Assembly (NCBI GenBank): GCA_016717165.1
Contig: JADKGA010000002.1
Span: 1,612,001-1,676,000 of the forward strand
Source: Candidatus Lutibacillus vidarii
GTDB lineage: Bacteria; Actinomycetota; Actinomycetes; Actinomycetales; Dermatophilaceae
Direction of reading: 5' to 3'
DNA length: 64,000 bases
In this document: piece by piece, positions 7,868 through 16,786 of the stretch
Layout of the letters: each line of letters starts with the position of its first letter
How positions within the stretch are numbered: position 1 is the stretch's first letter
The notes under the pieces: generated by a model
The model's input: only the letters and a program-made list of their open reading frames with translations
What the model was told of the DNA's origin: nothing
Database searches by the model: none
Program-made: the position numbers and the translations under genes

Positions 7868-9706
7868 CTACTTCTTCGCGGTCGTGGGGTCGTTCGAGAG
7901 GGCGGCGATGAAGGCCTCCTGGGGCACCTCGACGCGGCCGACCATCTTCATCCGCTTCTTGCCTTCCTTCTGCTTCTCGAGCAGCTTGCGTTTGCGGCTG
8001 ATGTCACCGCCGTAGCACTTGGCTAGCACGTCCTTGCGCATGGCACGGACCGTCTCCCGCGCGATGATCCGCGACCCGATGGCAGCCTGGATCGGCACCT
8101 CGAACTGCTGGCGTGGGATGAGCTCCTTGAGCTTGCTGGCCATCTGGACGCCATACGCATAGGCCTTGTCCTTGTGGACGATCGAGGAGAAGGCGTCCAC
8201 GGTGTCACCGTGAAGGAGGATGTCGACCTTGACGAGGTCGGCCTCCTGGTCGCCGTCCGCCTCGTAGTCGAGACTGGCGTACCCGCGGGTGCGCGACTTC
8301 AGCTGGTCGAAGAAGTCGAAGACGATCTCGGCGAGCGGCAGGGTGTAGCGCATCTCGACCCGCTCGGGGCTGAGGTAGTCCATGCCGCGCAGGGTGCCGC
8401 GGCGCTGCTGGCACAGCTCCATGATCGACCCGATGAACTCGCTCGGAGCAAGGACGGTGGCCCGCACCACTGGCTCACGCACCGAGGCCACCTTGCCCTC
8501 GGGGAACTCGCTGGGGTTGGTGACATCGACGAGCGAGCCGTCCTCCATCCGCACGTCGTACTCGACATTGGGCAGCGTGGAGATGAGGTCGAGGTTGAAC
8601 TCCCGTTCGAGCCGCTCGCGGACGATCTCCAGGTGGAGCATGCCGAGGAAGCCGACGCGGAAGCCGAACCCGAGCGCCGCGGAGGTCTCCGGCTCGTAGA
8701 CCAGGGCCGCGTCGTTGAGCTTGAGCTTGTCGAGGGCGTCACGCAGCGCCGGGTAGTCCGAGCCGTCGATCGGGTAGAGCCCGGAGAAGACCATCGGCTT
8801 GGGGTCGCGGTAGCCACCGAGCGAGGCTTTGGCCGGCTTGCTCATGTTCGTCACGGTGTCGCCGACCCGGGACTGGCGCACGTCCTTCACCCCGGTGATG
8901 AGGTAGCCGACCTCGCCGACACCCAGGCCGGCCGACGGCTCAGGCTCGGGCGAGATGACGCCGATCTCGAGCAGCTCGTGGGTGGCGCGGGTCGACATCA
9001 TCAGAATGCGCTCGCGCGGGTTGAGGTTGCCGTCGATGACCCGAACGTAGGTGACAACGCCGCGGTAGGTGTCGTACACCGAGTCGAAAATCATCGCCCG
9101 GGCGGGCGCGGTGGGGTCGCCCACGGGCGCCGGCACCTGGCGGACGATCTCGTTGAGGAGCGGCTCGACGCCCTCGCCGGTCTTCCCGCTCACCTTGAGG
9201 CACACCGACGGGTCGACCCCGATGAGGTGCGCGAGCTCCTCGGCATACTTTTCCGGTTGAGCAGCCGGTAAGTCGATCTTGTTGAGCACCGGGATGATCG
9301 TCAGCTCGTTCTCCATGGCCAGGTAGAGGTTGGCCAAGGTCTGCGCCTCGATCCCCTGCGCGGCGTCGACGAGCAGCACCGCACCCTCGCACGCGGCGAG
9401 CGAGCGAGAGACCTCGTAGGTGAAGTCGACGTGCCCGGGGGTGTCGATCATGTTGAGGGCGTAGGTCGCGCCGTCGAGCTCCCACGGCATCCGGACGGCC
9501 TGGCTCTTGATCGTGATGCCGCGCTCGCGCTCGATGTCCATCCGGTCGAGATACTGCGCCCGCATGGCGCGCGCGTCGACGACCCCGGTGAGCTGCAGCA
9601 TCCGGTCCGCGAGGGTGGATTTGCCGTGGTCGATGTGGGCGATGATGCAGAAGTTGCGGATCAGCTCCGGTGGGGTCGCGTGCGGAGGCAACGCGGTGCG
9701 GGCCAT
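7868..9706 (-). CDS. lepA: Translation elongation factor 4 (LepA/EF4)
   Basis: LepA is a ribosomal GTPase that can back-translocate the ribosome. Seen are the G1 motif AHIDHGKST with the following GITIKSQAV switch region, G3 (DTPGHVDF), G4 (NKIDLP), and the LepA-specific C-terminal domain rich in Lys. Length is about 612 residues, typical. ATG at 9704-9706 ([14 protein letters not shown]) was chosen; an in-frame GTG three codons upstream (9713-9715) is an alternative. It is transcribed toward hemW but separated from it by the repeat-rich gap. Confidence 0.95.
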   Translation of the reverse strand: MARTALPPHATPPELIRNFCIIAHIDHGKSTLADRMLQLTGVVDARAMRAQYLDRMDIERERGITIKSQAVRMPWELDGATYALNMIDTPGHVDFTYEVSRSLAACEGAVLLVDAAQGIEAQTLANLYLAMENELTIIPVLNKIDLPAAQPEKYAEELAHLIGVDPSVCLKVSGKTGEGVEPLLNEIVRQVPAPVGDPTAPARAMIFDSVYDTYRGVVTYVRVIDGNLNPRERILMMSTRATHELLEIGVISPEPEPSAGLGVGEVGYLITGVKDVRQSRVGDTVTNMSKPAKASLGGYRDPKPMVFSGLYPIDGSDYPALRDALDKLKLNDAALVYEPETSAALGFGFRVGFLGMLHLEIVRERLEREFNLDLISTLPNVEYDVRMEDGSLVDVTNPSEFPEGKVASVREPVVRATVLAPSEFIGSIMELCQQRRGTLRGMDYLSPERVEMRYTLPLAEIVFDFFDQLKSRTRGYASLDYEADGDQEADLVKVDILLHGDTVDAFSSIVHKDKAYAYGVQMASKLKELIPRQQFEVPIQAAIGSRIIARETVRAMRKDVLAKCYGGDISRKRKLLEKQKEGKKRMKMVGRVEVPQEAFIAALSNDPTTAKK

Positions 9707-9887
9707 GGGAGACACGGGAGCGGCATACCTTCTGCGGGACGACTGGCGACAGATCCGGCCTAGTGTCCCACGACGAAGGCTCGCCGCCCACCTTCCCCGC
9801 CCCTCGCCGCGCCCTTCGGGGGACCGCGACAGGCCGCGGCCCTCGGGCCGGGACGGGTGCCGGGACGGTGCCGCGTACCCTTGCGCC

Positions 9888-10409
9888 ATGCGATCGGTCA
9901 TCCGCGACCTTGCCGAGGCCGTGCTCAGAGCGCTCCGTTCGGGCACCTTGGCCCACGAGGCGCGCAAGGAGGACGACCACCAGCGTCACCAGGACGCCGG
10001 TGCGGCTTATCCTGGCGACTTCGACGGCGTCCCCGACCTGCGCTACGACCCGCACCCGGACGGTCGGCCGGACCCGGGCGAGGTCGTCTGGGCCTGGGTG
10101 CCTTTCGAGGAGGACCACCGCCTCGGCAAGGACCGGCCGGTGCTGCTCGTCGGCAACGACGGCCCGTGGCTGCTCGGGTTGCCGCTGACCAGCAAGGACC
10201 ATCACCGCGACGCGGCGCAGGAGGCGCACGAGGGCCGGCTGTGGTGCGATGTCGGCAGCGGAGCCTGGGACCGTGAGGGCCGCCCCAGCGAGGTACGGGT
10301 CAACCGGGTCATCCGGGTCGACCCGGACCAGATCCGCCGGGAGGGCGCGATCCTGGACCGAGCCCGGTTCGACGCCGTCGCCGCGGCAGTCAAGGCGGCG
10401 GGCCACTGA
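9888..10409 (+). CDS. PemK/MazF family toxin-like protein
   Basis: The 173-residue protein has a PemK/MazF core starting [26 protein letters not shown] (about residues 64-90), which corresponds to the start of MazF-type endoribonucleases, followed by [14 protein letters not shown]. Unlike classical MazF it has about 60 extra N-terminal residues rich in charged amino acids. No antitoxin gene lies next to it: the neighbours are lepA (divergent) and rpsT (convergent). This placement suggests a vertically inherited housekeeping-linked member of the fold rather than a mobile toxin. RNase activity is unproven. Confidence 0.8.
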   Translation: MRSVIRDLAEAVLRALRSGTLAHEARKEDDHQRHQDAGAAYPGDFDGVPDLRYDPHPDGRPDPGEVVWAWVPFEEDHRLGKDRPVLLVGNDGPWLLGLPLTSKDHHRDAAQEAHEGRLWCDVGSGAWDREGRPSEVRVNRVIRVDPDQIRREGAILDRARFDAVAAAVKAAGH

Positions 10410-10460
10410 GGGCAGTCAGGTCCCCTGGCCCGGCCCCGGCACCGCGCGAGAGCCCTGAAA

Positions 10461-10505
10461 AGACCAGGTCGGCCCACCCCTTTGAGGGGCGGGCCGACCT
10501 GGTCT
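10461..10505. terminator. Strong hairpin terminator, rpsT / PemK-like gene
   Basis: AGACCAGGTCGGCCC (from 10461) pairs with GGGCCGACCTGGTCT (to 10505), with an inner CCCC/GGGG stem around TTTGA. Read from the minus strand it is followed by TTTT, so it is a good intrinsic terminator for rpsT. It may also stop the convergent gene. Confidence 0.85.
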
Positions 10506-10523
10506 GGTGCGGCGCGGAGCGCG

Positions 10524-10787
10524 TCAGCCGATCGACGCGAGCTTCTTGGCCATGGCCGACTTCTTGTTGGCGGCCTGGTTCTTGTGGATGACGCCCTTGC
10601 CCACGGCCTTGTCGAGCTTGACCGAGGCGGACTTGAGCGCCGACGCCGCGGCCTCCTTGTCCCCCGAGGCGGCCGCCTCACGGAACTTGCGGACGCCGGT
10701 GCGCAGCTCGGACTTGACCGCCTTGTTGCGCTCGGTGCGCTTGGCGTTGGTCTTGATGCGCTTGATCTGCGACTTGATATTTGCCAC
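10524..10787 (-). CDS. rpsT: 30S ribosomal protein S20
   Basis: The 87-residue, Lys/Ala-rich helical protein begins [22 protein letters not shown] and ends [13 protein letters not shown], the S20 pattern throughout. It binds 16S rRNA early in 30S assembly. The start is GTG at 10785-10787; upstream in-frame residues do not fit the family. A weak AGAAAG lies ahead of the start. It is followed by the strong terminator at 10461-10505, so it is probably monocistronic. Confidence 0.97.
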   Translation of the reverse strand: MANIKSQIKRIKTNAKRTERNKAVKSELRTGVRKFREAAASGDKEAAASALKSASVKLDKAVGKGVIHKNQAANKKSAMAKKLASIG

Positions 10788-10987
10788 GAGTGAACTTTCT
10801 GCTGGTCGAGATGGGTGCCGTTGAGAGGGCGGCACGCGGACCCGGGACTGGGCGTGGGCACCCTGGGTGGGTTCGCGATGGACTGCTCGTGCGCGCACGA
10901 CCGGGCGCGCACGCAAGGAAAGAATCTACCAGCCGCCACAACGGGCGGCCAAAATCCCTCGGTTGACCCGCCCGTAGGGTGAGGAGT

Positions 10988-11836
10988 ATGCCGTCCCACC
11001 CCCCAGGTATGACGCCGGCGGTCGCCGCGCCCGTGGTCCTCGACGCGTGGGGCGGCCCGGACCACGGCCCGGTGCTGCTCTTGCTCCACGGCTTCTCCGA
11101 CTCCGGCCCCTGCTGGGCCGACGCCATCGAGCGCTGGCGGCAGACCTTCTCGGTCGTCACCTGGGACGCGCGGGGGCACGGGCGCTCGCCCCGGTTCACC
11201 GCGGACCAGCTCGCCGTCGGCCCGGGCGCGCTGATGGTGGCCGATGCCGTCACGGCGGCCGAGCAGCTCGCCGCTCGCAGCGGTGCCGCCATCGGGGTCG
11301 TCGGGCACTCGATGGGCGGCAGTACCGCGGCGGGCCTGGCGCTGGCCCGGCCCGACCTGGTGGCCGCCCTGGTCCTGGAGGACCCGGCCCTCCCCGGTCT
11401 GCCGGGCGGTCCCGGCGAGAATCAGGCCGAGTGGGGGGCGGAGCAGGTGCGCGGGCTGCAGCAGATCGCTGCGGAGCCCGTCGCGTCGCTCGAAGCGGCC
11501 CGGCTGAGGCACCCGCTGTGGCCGTCGAGCGAGTTCGACCCGTGGCTCCAGGCCAAGCTGGACTCCGACCTCGGTATGACGGCCAACGGTCGGATCCTCA
11601 ACGAGGACAACGCCTTCGAGGTCGCCCGGTTGCTTGCCGTCCCGACCCTGGTCGTCACCGGCACCGACGGCGTGATCTGGCACGCCGACGCGGTAGCGGC
11701 GCTGCGGTCGGCGGCCGGCCCGCAGGTCCGCGTCAAGGTGCTCGAGGGCGCGGACCACTGCGTCCGGCGGACCCGGACCGAGGAGTTCCATGCGCTCGTC
11801 GACCCGTGGCTGCGCGAGCGGCTCGGCGTTCGATAG
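10988..11836 (+). CDS. Alpha/beta fold hydrolase
   Basis: The protein has about 282 residues. LLLLHGFSDSG contains the oxyanion HG motif, VVGHSMGGSTAAG carries the nucleophile Ser in GxSxG, an acidic residue lies near VVTGTDGVIWH, and the catalytic His is in EGADHCV. The substrate cannot be deduced. The start is uncertain: ATG 10988, GTG 10979 and ATG 11009 are in frame, and a TTGACC box at about 10963 leaves little room for a leader. It is convergent with holA, 11 bases apart. Confidence 0.85.
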   Translation: MPSHPPGMTPAVAAPVVLDAWGGPDHGPVLLLLHGFSDSGPCWADAIERWRQTFSVVTWDARGHGRSPRFTADQLAVGPGALMVADAVTAAEQLAARSGAAIGVVGHSMGGSTAAGLALARPDLVAALVLEDPALPGLPGGPGENQAEWGAEQVRGLQQIAAEPVASLEAARLRHPLWPSSEFDPWLQAKLDSDLGMTANGRILNEDNAFEVARLLAVPTLVVTGTDGVIWHADAVAALRSAAGPQVRVKVLEGADHCVRRTRTEEFHALVDPWLRERLGVR

Positions 11837-11847
11837 GTCTTCCGGCG

Positions 11848-12813
11848 TCAGCGCCGCCCGGCGGCCCGGGCCTCGGCGATGGTGAGGATGGCCCGCTCCA
11901 CCGCGTAGACCGGGTCGCGGCCCCCGCCCTTGACCTCGGCATCCGCGGCAGCCACCGCCTGGATCGAGGTCGCCAGGCCCTCGGGAGTCCAGCCCGAGGC
12001 GAGCCGGCGGGCCTTGTCGACCTGCCAGGGCGCCATACCGAGCGAGCTCGCCAGGACCGCCGAGCTGGCCCCCCGCGACGCCGAGCCGACCCGCACCACC
12101 TGCCTGAGCTGGCCTGCGAGGACCGCGACGATCGGGACCGGGTCGACCCCGGTGGCGATCGCGTGACGGAGCAGCCGCAGCGCCTCCCCCGCCTGGCCCG
12201 CCACGGCCGCATCGGCGACCCGGAAGCCGGTGGCCTCGACCTTGCCCCCGTGGTAGGTCTCGACGACCCGGTCGTCGACGACCCCCTCGGTGTCGACGAC
12301 GAGCTGGGCACACGAGGCGGCTAGCTCGCGCAGGTCCTTACCCACCGCCTCGACCAGGGCGCGGACGGCCTCAGGGGTCACCTTGCGGCCGGCGCGGCGG
12401 AACTCGTTGGTGACGAAGTCCGACTTGTCGCGGTCCGACTTCACCGCGGGGCACTCGAAGATCCGGGCCTTGCCCGCGACGAGCGCGTCCAGCACCTTCT
12501 TGCCGCGCGGACCGCCGGCGTGCCGGACGACGAGCGTGACGTGCTCGGCCGGGGCAGCGAGATAGTCGAGCAGGTCGGCGTGCAGGTCCTCGGAGGCCTC
12601 GTGCAGGGCCTCGATGACCACGCAGGTCGACCCGCCGAAGAGCGACGGGCTGGTGTCCATGACGAGCTGGCCACTGTGGTAGTCGGGGCCGACCCGGACG
12701 ACGTCGAGGTCGGGTGCCTCCACCTTGAGGTCCGCGAGGACGGCGGCGACCGCGCGGTCGGCGAGCAGCTCCTCGGGACCCCGGACCAGGACCAGGGGCG
12801 GGATGTCGCTCAC
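11848..12813 (-). CDS. holA: DNA polymerase III subunit delta
   Basis: The 321-residue protein fits HolA: it starts with PPLVLVRGPEELLADRAV, has the degenerate ATPase-like domain, and the helical clamp-loader C-terminus (GMAPWQVDKARRLASGWTPEGL). It is the wrench subunit that opens the beta sliding clamp. The start is GTG 12811-12813. In many relatives comEC lies directly upstream of holA. Here a DinG-type helicase gene takes that place, 43 bases away, so this is a local rearrangement. Confidence 0.93.
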   Translation of the reverse strand: MSDIPPLVLVRGPEELLADRAVAAVLADLKVEAPDLDVVRVGPDYHSGQLVMDTSPSLFGGSTCVVIEALHEASEDLHADLLDYLAAPAEHVTLVVRHAGGPRGKKVLDALVAGKARIFECPAVKSDRDKSDFVTNEFRRAGRKVTPEAVRALVEAVGKDLRELAASCAQLVVDTEGVVDDRVVETYHGGKVEATGFRVADAAVAGQAGEALRLLRHAIATGVDPVPIVAVLAGQLRQVVRVGSASRGASSAVLASSLGMAPWQVDKARRLASGWTPEGLATSIQAVAAADAEVKGGGRDPVYAVERAILTIAEARAAGRR

Positions 12814-12856
12814 CGCCTAAGGGTCCCACGAACCGCCGACAACGCCACCGGCGGCG

Positions 12857-15094
12857 TCAGAGCGGGAACAGCGAGTCCAGGCCGAGCTGCTCGATCCGGG
12901 TGCGCACGGCGTCCTCGGTCAGCTCGAGGTGGTCGGCCAGTTCCTCGACCGTCACGCCCGCGGTCACTCCGTCGCGCAGCTCCTCGTCGAGCTCGTCGCT
13001 CCACGCGATCCCGGCGACGACCGCAGACCGGGAGGACGTCGGCAGCGGCGGTGGGCCGGCGACCGGCCGCCCGTCGGGACCGGTTCCTCCCCCGAGGGAG
13101 TCACGCCCGGTCGGGTCATCGACCGGCTGCGGGGGTGGGGCGGTCTCGTCCAGGCGGCTCAGCGCCGCTAGCACCACCGATCGGTCCGCCGTCGGCCAGA
13201 ACGGTGGGAGGGACCGCTGGAGGAAGCCGGCATACCGGGCCGTGACCAGGCGCGAGTCGAGGATGGCGACGACCCCACGGTCGTCCATCCGGCGGACCAG
13301 CCGGCCGCTGCCCTGGGCGAGCCGCAGCGCGGCGTGGGTCGCCGAGACGGCCATGAAGCCGTTCCCGCCCATCCGGCCGATGGCCTGGGTGCGGGCGGAG
13401 GCGAGCGGGTCGTCGGGGCGCGGGAAGGGGATCCGGTCGATGATGACCAGCTGGCAGGCCGACCCCGGGACGTCGACGCCCTGCCACAGGCTGAGGGTGC
13501 CGAACAGACAGGTCCTCGGGTCACGGGCGAACCCCCGGACGAGGGTCGCGAGCTGGTCCTCCCCTTGGCACAGCACCGGTATGCCGGTGCCGTCCTCGTC
13601 GAACCGGGCCCGGAGCTGCTCGGTGGCGCTCTGGGCCGCCCGCATCGAGGAGAACAGCCCGAGGGTGCGCCCGCCGGCGGCGCGGACCAAGGCCTCGATC
13701 TCGTCGACCATCGCCTCCCCAAGCCCGTCGCGGCCTGGGGCGGGCAGGTGCGCGGCGACATACACCATGGCTTGTCGGCGGTAGTCGAACGGGCTGCCGA
13801 CGTCGATCCCGGTCCAGGTCGGCGCACCGTCGCCGCGCAGCCCCATCGTCCCGGCGACGGCGTCGAAGCTGCCGCCCAGCTCGAGGGTGGCGGAGGTGAG
13901 GATGACGGTGCGGTCGTGGAAGATCCGCTCGCGCGCCAGACCCGCGACGCTCATGGGGGCGACCCGCACGGTGGCGCCGCGGCGCGGGTCGTGGTTGAGC
14001 CAGACGACGTCGAGCTCACGCTCCTCGAGGATGCGCGCGGCGTTGTCGTACACCTCGTCGACCGCGGCTCGGGCGACCTGGCGGCCGGCGTCGAGCGGCT
14101 GGCCCTGCTCGGGCTTCACCTCGCTCTGGACGGCGCGTGCGGTGTCGCGGACCCGGCTCAGGGCGAGGGTCAGAGCGTCAGGTATGCCGGGCAGGCGCCC
14201 CTCCGGGAGCCGCTCGAGGGCGGCGTCGAGCATCGCCGCGCACTCCTCCACCAGGGCGGCGGACTCGGCATACCGGGCACTGCGACGAGCCGCGGTGACG
14301 ACCATGGCGGAGGTGAGCTCGTCGGTGATCGTCGAGGTGATGCGGTCGGTCAGCTCGTGGGCCTCGTCGATGACGAGGACGTCGTGCTCGGGCAGCATCT
14401 GCCGGCCCTCGAAGGCGTCGATGGCCATGAACGAGTGGTTGGTGACGATGATGTCCGAGTCCTTGGCGGCGGCTCGGGAGCGTTCGACGAAGCATTCGGT
14501 GACCTGCGGGCACGACGCCCCGAGGCACTCGTGGGCGGCGACGCTGACCTGGCGCCAGGCGCGTTCACTGACGCCGGGGACGAGGTCGTCGCGGTCGCCG
14601 GTCGTGGTCGTCTCGGCCCATCGACGGAGTCGGACCACCTCGGCACCGAGGCGGCCGGCGGCGGCGTCGACCTGGCCGGTGTCGAACAATGCGTCGGCGT
14701 CATCGGGGTACCCGCCGTCGAGCTTGTGCAGGCACACGTAGTTGCGACGGCCCTTGACCAGGGCGAACGTGGGCGCTCGCCCGAGGATCGGGGCGACGGC
14801 GTCGGCCATCCGGGGCAGGTCGCGGTCGACGATCTGGGCCTGAAGGGCGAGCGTCGCGGTGGCGATGACAACGGGTTGACCCGTTGCCGCGGCGTGGGCG
14901 GCGGCCGGGACCAGGTAGGCAAGGGACTTGCCGGTGCCGGTGCCGGCCTGGACGAGCAGGTGCTCTCCGGTGTTGATCGCCCGAGTGACTGCCCGTGCCA
15001 TCTCGACCTGGCCCGGGCGGGTCGCCCCACCGACGGCCGCGACGGCAGCCTCGAGGAGGGCGTTGAGCACGGTCGTGTCGGCGGCGTCGGGCAC
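12857..15094 (-). CDS. ATP-dependent DNA helicase, DinG/XPD-like
   Basis: The 745-residue SF2 helicase has Walker A QAGTGTGKS (about residues 54-62), DEAH box VIDEAHE, and C-terminal motifs TLSLWQGVDVPG and QGSGRLVRR. Four cysteines lie between motifs Ia and II (CLHKLDGG... CLGASCPQVTEC), consistent with an Fe-S cluster as in XPD/DinG. The last about 50 residues, after a Pro/Gly-rich linker, form a separate small helical unit (TVEELADHLELTEDAVRTRI) that looks like a helix-turn-helix. The start is GTG 15092-15094. It likely unwinds damaged or R-loop DNA. Confidence 0.9.
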   Translation of the reverse strand: MPDAADTTVLNALLEAAVAAVGGATRPGQVEMARAVTRAINTGEHLLVQAGTGTGKSLAYLVPAAAHAAATGQPVVIATATLALQAQIVDRDLPRMADAVAPILGRAPTFALVKGRRNYVCLHKLDGGYPDDADALFDTGQVDAAAGRLGAEVVRLRRWAETTTTGDRDDLVPGVSERAWRQVSVAAHECLGASCPQVTECFVERSRAAAKDSDIIVTNHSFMAIDAFEGRQMLPEHDVLVIDEAHELTDRITSTITDELTSAMVVTAARRSARYAESAALVEECAAMLDAALERLPEGRLPGIPDALTLALSRVRDTARAVQSEVKPEQGQPLDAGRQVARAAVDEVYDNAARILEERELDVVWLNHDPRRGATVRVAPMSVAGLARERIFHDRTVILTSATLELGGSFDAVAGTMGLRGDGAPTWTGIDVGSPFDYRRQAMVYVAAHLPAPGRDGLGEAMVDEIEALVRAAGGRTLGLFSSMRAAQSATEQLRARFDEDGTGIPVLCQGEDQLATLVRGFARDPRTCLFGTLSLWQGVDVPGSACQLVIIDRIPFPRPDDPLASARTQAIGRMGGNGFMAVSATHAALRLAQGSGRLVRRMDDRGVVAILDSRLVTARYAGFLQRSLPPFWPTADRSVVLAALSRLDETAPPPQPVDDPTGRDSLGGGTGPDGRPVAGPPPLPTSSRSAVVAGIAWSDELDEELRDGVTAGVTVEELADHLELTEDAVRTRIEQLGLDSLFPL

Positions 15095-15160
15095 CCGCTC
15101 AGCCTATGCGGCCGCGTGGGTGGCCTTTCCTTCCGCGTCTGGTCCCGAGCCTCCCGGCCC

Positions 15161-15397
15161 CGAACCGACCCTCCCAGCCCCACGAACCGACCCTCCCAGC
15201 CCCACGAACCGACCCTCCCAGCCCCACGAACCGACCCTCCCAGCCCTCCGAACCGACCCTCCCAGCCCCCCGAACCGGCCCTCCCAGCCCCCCGAACCGG
15301 CCCTCCCAGCCACCCGAACCGGCCCTCCCAGCCACCCGAACCGGCCCTCCCAGCCACCCGAACCGGCCCTCCCCGCCCCCCGAACCGGCCCTCCCAA
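15161..15397. repeat. 22-bp minisatellite, about eleven units
   Basis: CGAACC recurs in strict 22-base phase at 15161, 15183, 15205, 15227, 15249, 15271, 15293, 15315, 15337, 15359 and 15381. The first five units read CGAACCGACCCTCCCAGCCC, the later ones CGAACCGGCCCTCCCAGCC. The period is not a multiple of three, so no single protein repeat is encoded. It lies directly upstream of the DinG-type helicase start. Confidence 0.95.
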
Positions 15398-15412
15398 GGG
15401 ACACTCACTCGC

Positions 15413-15972
15413 CCTATGCCCTGCTTCAACCCGTGACGCAGTAGCCCTGTGCTCCGCAATACGACGCACGGATCTCCCCCCTTGCAGGAAGCAACCACTG
15501 CGGCGTATGCATCTCATTTGCTCCCGCCGTCGACGGGCCTGGGCGTCGTTCGCCGGCCGTCACTGGGTTGCCACCGCAGTCCGGTCATCGTGCTGAGTGG
15601 TTCTCCCTGCGACAGCGAGACCCAGGATCGCCGTCTCTCGGGTCACGCGCTCACCTCGTGGAGTTTCCACTGCGGCCCTCGCTGCACAAGTTGCCGTGCA
15701 GGTCCTTCCCCAGCGAGGCGAAGCGAGGAGTGCCGCGTCGGTCGATGCCGCTTTCCCGTCGGCGTCGGCGTCGGCGCTCCCGCGAGTACCTACGCTGCAC
15801 CACCATCGTGAAGGCCCGCCGGACTGCGGGCAAGGGGGAACGCGCCGGAACCGGGCCACCCCACGGGACCATTCCTCGGCCTATGCACTGCTTCCACCTG
15901 TGACGCAACAGCCCTCTGCTCCAGGATGGGAAGCAAAGGCCTGTTGCGTCGAGGGGTGAAGCACGGCATAGG
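15413..15972. repeat. Three-copy ~43-bp element, two copies forming an inverted pair
   Basis: Copy 1 (15413-15455, plus) and copy 2 (15880-15922, plus) begin CCTATGC and end GCTCC, differing at about six of 43 positions. Copy 3 (15929-15972) is the same element in reverse, so copies 2 and 3 make an imperfect stem-loop with a very short loop. Similarity continues about 20 bases outward on the CCTATGC side (GGGA-C...). No gene can be supported between 15095 and 16303. The stretch 15460-15870 is unremarkable, and its open frames show no recognisable protein. Confidence 0.75.
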
Positions 15973-16069
15973 GGGCCAGGGGGTGCTCCCGGTGTGCGCT
16001 CCCTCGGTGCCACGAGCTGGCCCCCTCCACCGGCTCAGGCCATGCCCGAACCACGTTGCCGAGCCCTAG

Positions 16070-16246
16070 CCGAGCCCGAGCCGAGCCCGAGCCCGAGCCC
16101 GAGCCGAGCCGAGCCCGAGCCGGAGCCGAGCCCGAGCCGGAGCCGAGCCCGAGCCGGAGCCGAGCCCGAGCCGGAGCCGAGCCCGAGCCGGAGCTGAGCC
16201 CGAGCCCCAGCCGGGGCCGAGCCGGCGCCGGGGCCGAGCCCGAGCC
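16070..16246. repeat. GAGCCS-type hexamer/18-bp minisatellite
   Basis: A run built of GAGCCC and GAGCCG hexamers, in the centre arranged as an 18-base unit CCGAGCCCGAGCCGGAGC repeated several times, degenerates at the 3' side. It lies downstream of the GNAT-like gene. Reading frames through it give Glu-Pro or Ser-Arg repeats, but none belongs to a credible gene. Confidence 0.9.
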
Positions 16247-16303
16247 ACCGGAGTCCGCTGGCTTCGCGTCTGGGGCGAGCCACGACCCGCCCGAGCAACC
16301 AGG

Positions 16304-16777
16304 TCAGCGCTCGGCATACCTGATGCGGGTGAACGGCCACTCGGCGCGCAGCCAGCCGAGGATATGCCGGTAGAGCACCGCATCGAGATCGGCGCGGTCC
16401 GCCACGACCCACGACGAGACGCCGGCGTCCACGCCCGCCTCGTCGTCCTTGGGCGGGTAGACGTACAGGCAACCGATGGTCTCTCGGGTCGCCGGGTCGA
16501 GGACGGTCCAGGTGAAGCCGGAGCGGGCGACGAAGTCGTCGGCATGCATCTGCAGGTCCTGGAGGTTCTCGTCCGCCGTGTACACCCGTACCGGCCAGCT
16601 CCGCCCAACGAAGCCCGGTGTGGCTTGGATGTGCGCCATCGACCCGGTCCACGCTGCGAGGTCCGGCTCGTTGTGCTGCGGACCGAGCACCTCGAAGGCG
16701 AAGTCAGCCGTCGGAGGCGGGTCGGGCACCACGAAGTCGTCCGGCACGAAGGGCCGCGACACCGGGATCTCAGCCAT
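16304..16777 (-). CDS. GNAT-like N-acetyltransferase family protein
   Basis: The 157-residue protein has central FTWTVLDPATRETIGCLYVYPP, reminiscent of the beta-strand and glycine part of GNAT folds, and a C-terminus DAVLYRHILGWLRAEWPFTRIRYAER as found in a family annotated as GNAT-like acetyltransferase. The acetyl-CoA loop is not classical, so activity is uncertain. ATG 16775-16777 was chosen over the adjacent GTG 16778. It lies nine bases downstream of hflX on the same strand and is probably co-transcribed with it. Confidence 0.65.
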   Translation of the reverse strand: MAEIPVSRPFVPDDFVVPDPPPTADFAFEVLGPQHNEPDLAAWTGSMAHIQATPGFVGRSWPVRVYTADENLQDLQMHADDFVARSGFTWTVLDPATRETIGCLYVYPPKDDEAGVDAGVSSWVVADRADLDAVLYRHILGWLRAEWPFTRIRYAER

Positions 16778-16786
16778 CACCGACCC

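Noticed and set aside
10202..12313. 703-codon minus-strand frame across PemK-like gene, rpsT, hydrolase and holA
   Set aside because: It spans several real genes in other frames, runs through a strong terminator and has shadow-type composition.
15161..15397. CRISPR array
   Set aside because: Units are contiguous 22-mers without unique spacers and no cas genes are present.
15106..15444. Proline-rich repeat protein from the 22-bp array
   Set aside because: A 22-base period shifts frame each unit, and three frames on each strand are equally open.
15449..15959. Open frames between the dinG-type gene and the GNAT-like gene as hidden or HNH-type genes
   Set aside because: Translations show no HNH or other motif, several frames overlap equally, and repeats run through them.
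16056..16373. Glu-Pro repeat protein from the hexamer minisatellite
   Set aside because: Every frame through the array is open because of the repeat composition; no ribosome site and it overlaps the GNAT-like gene antisense.
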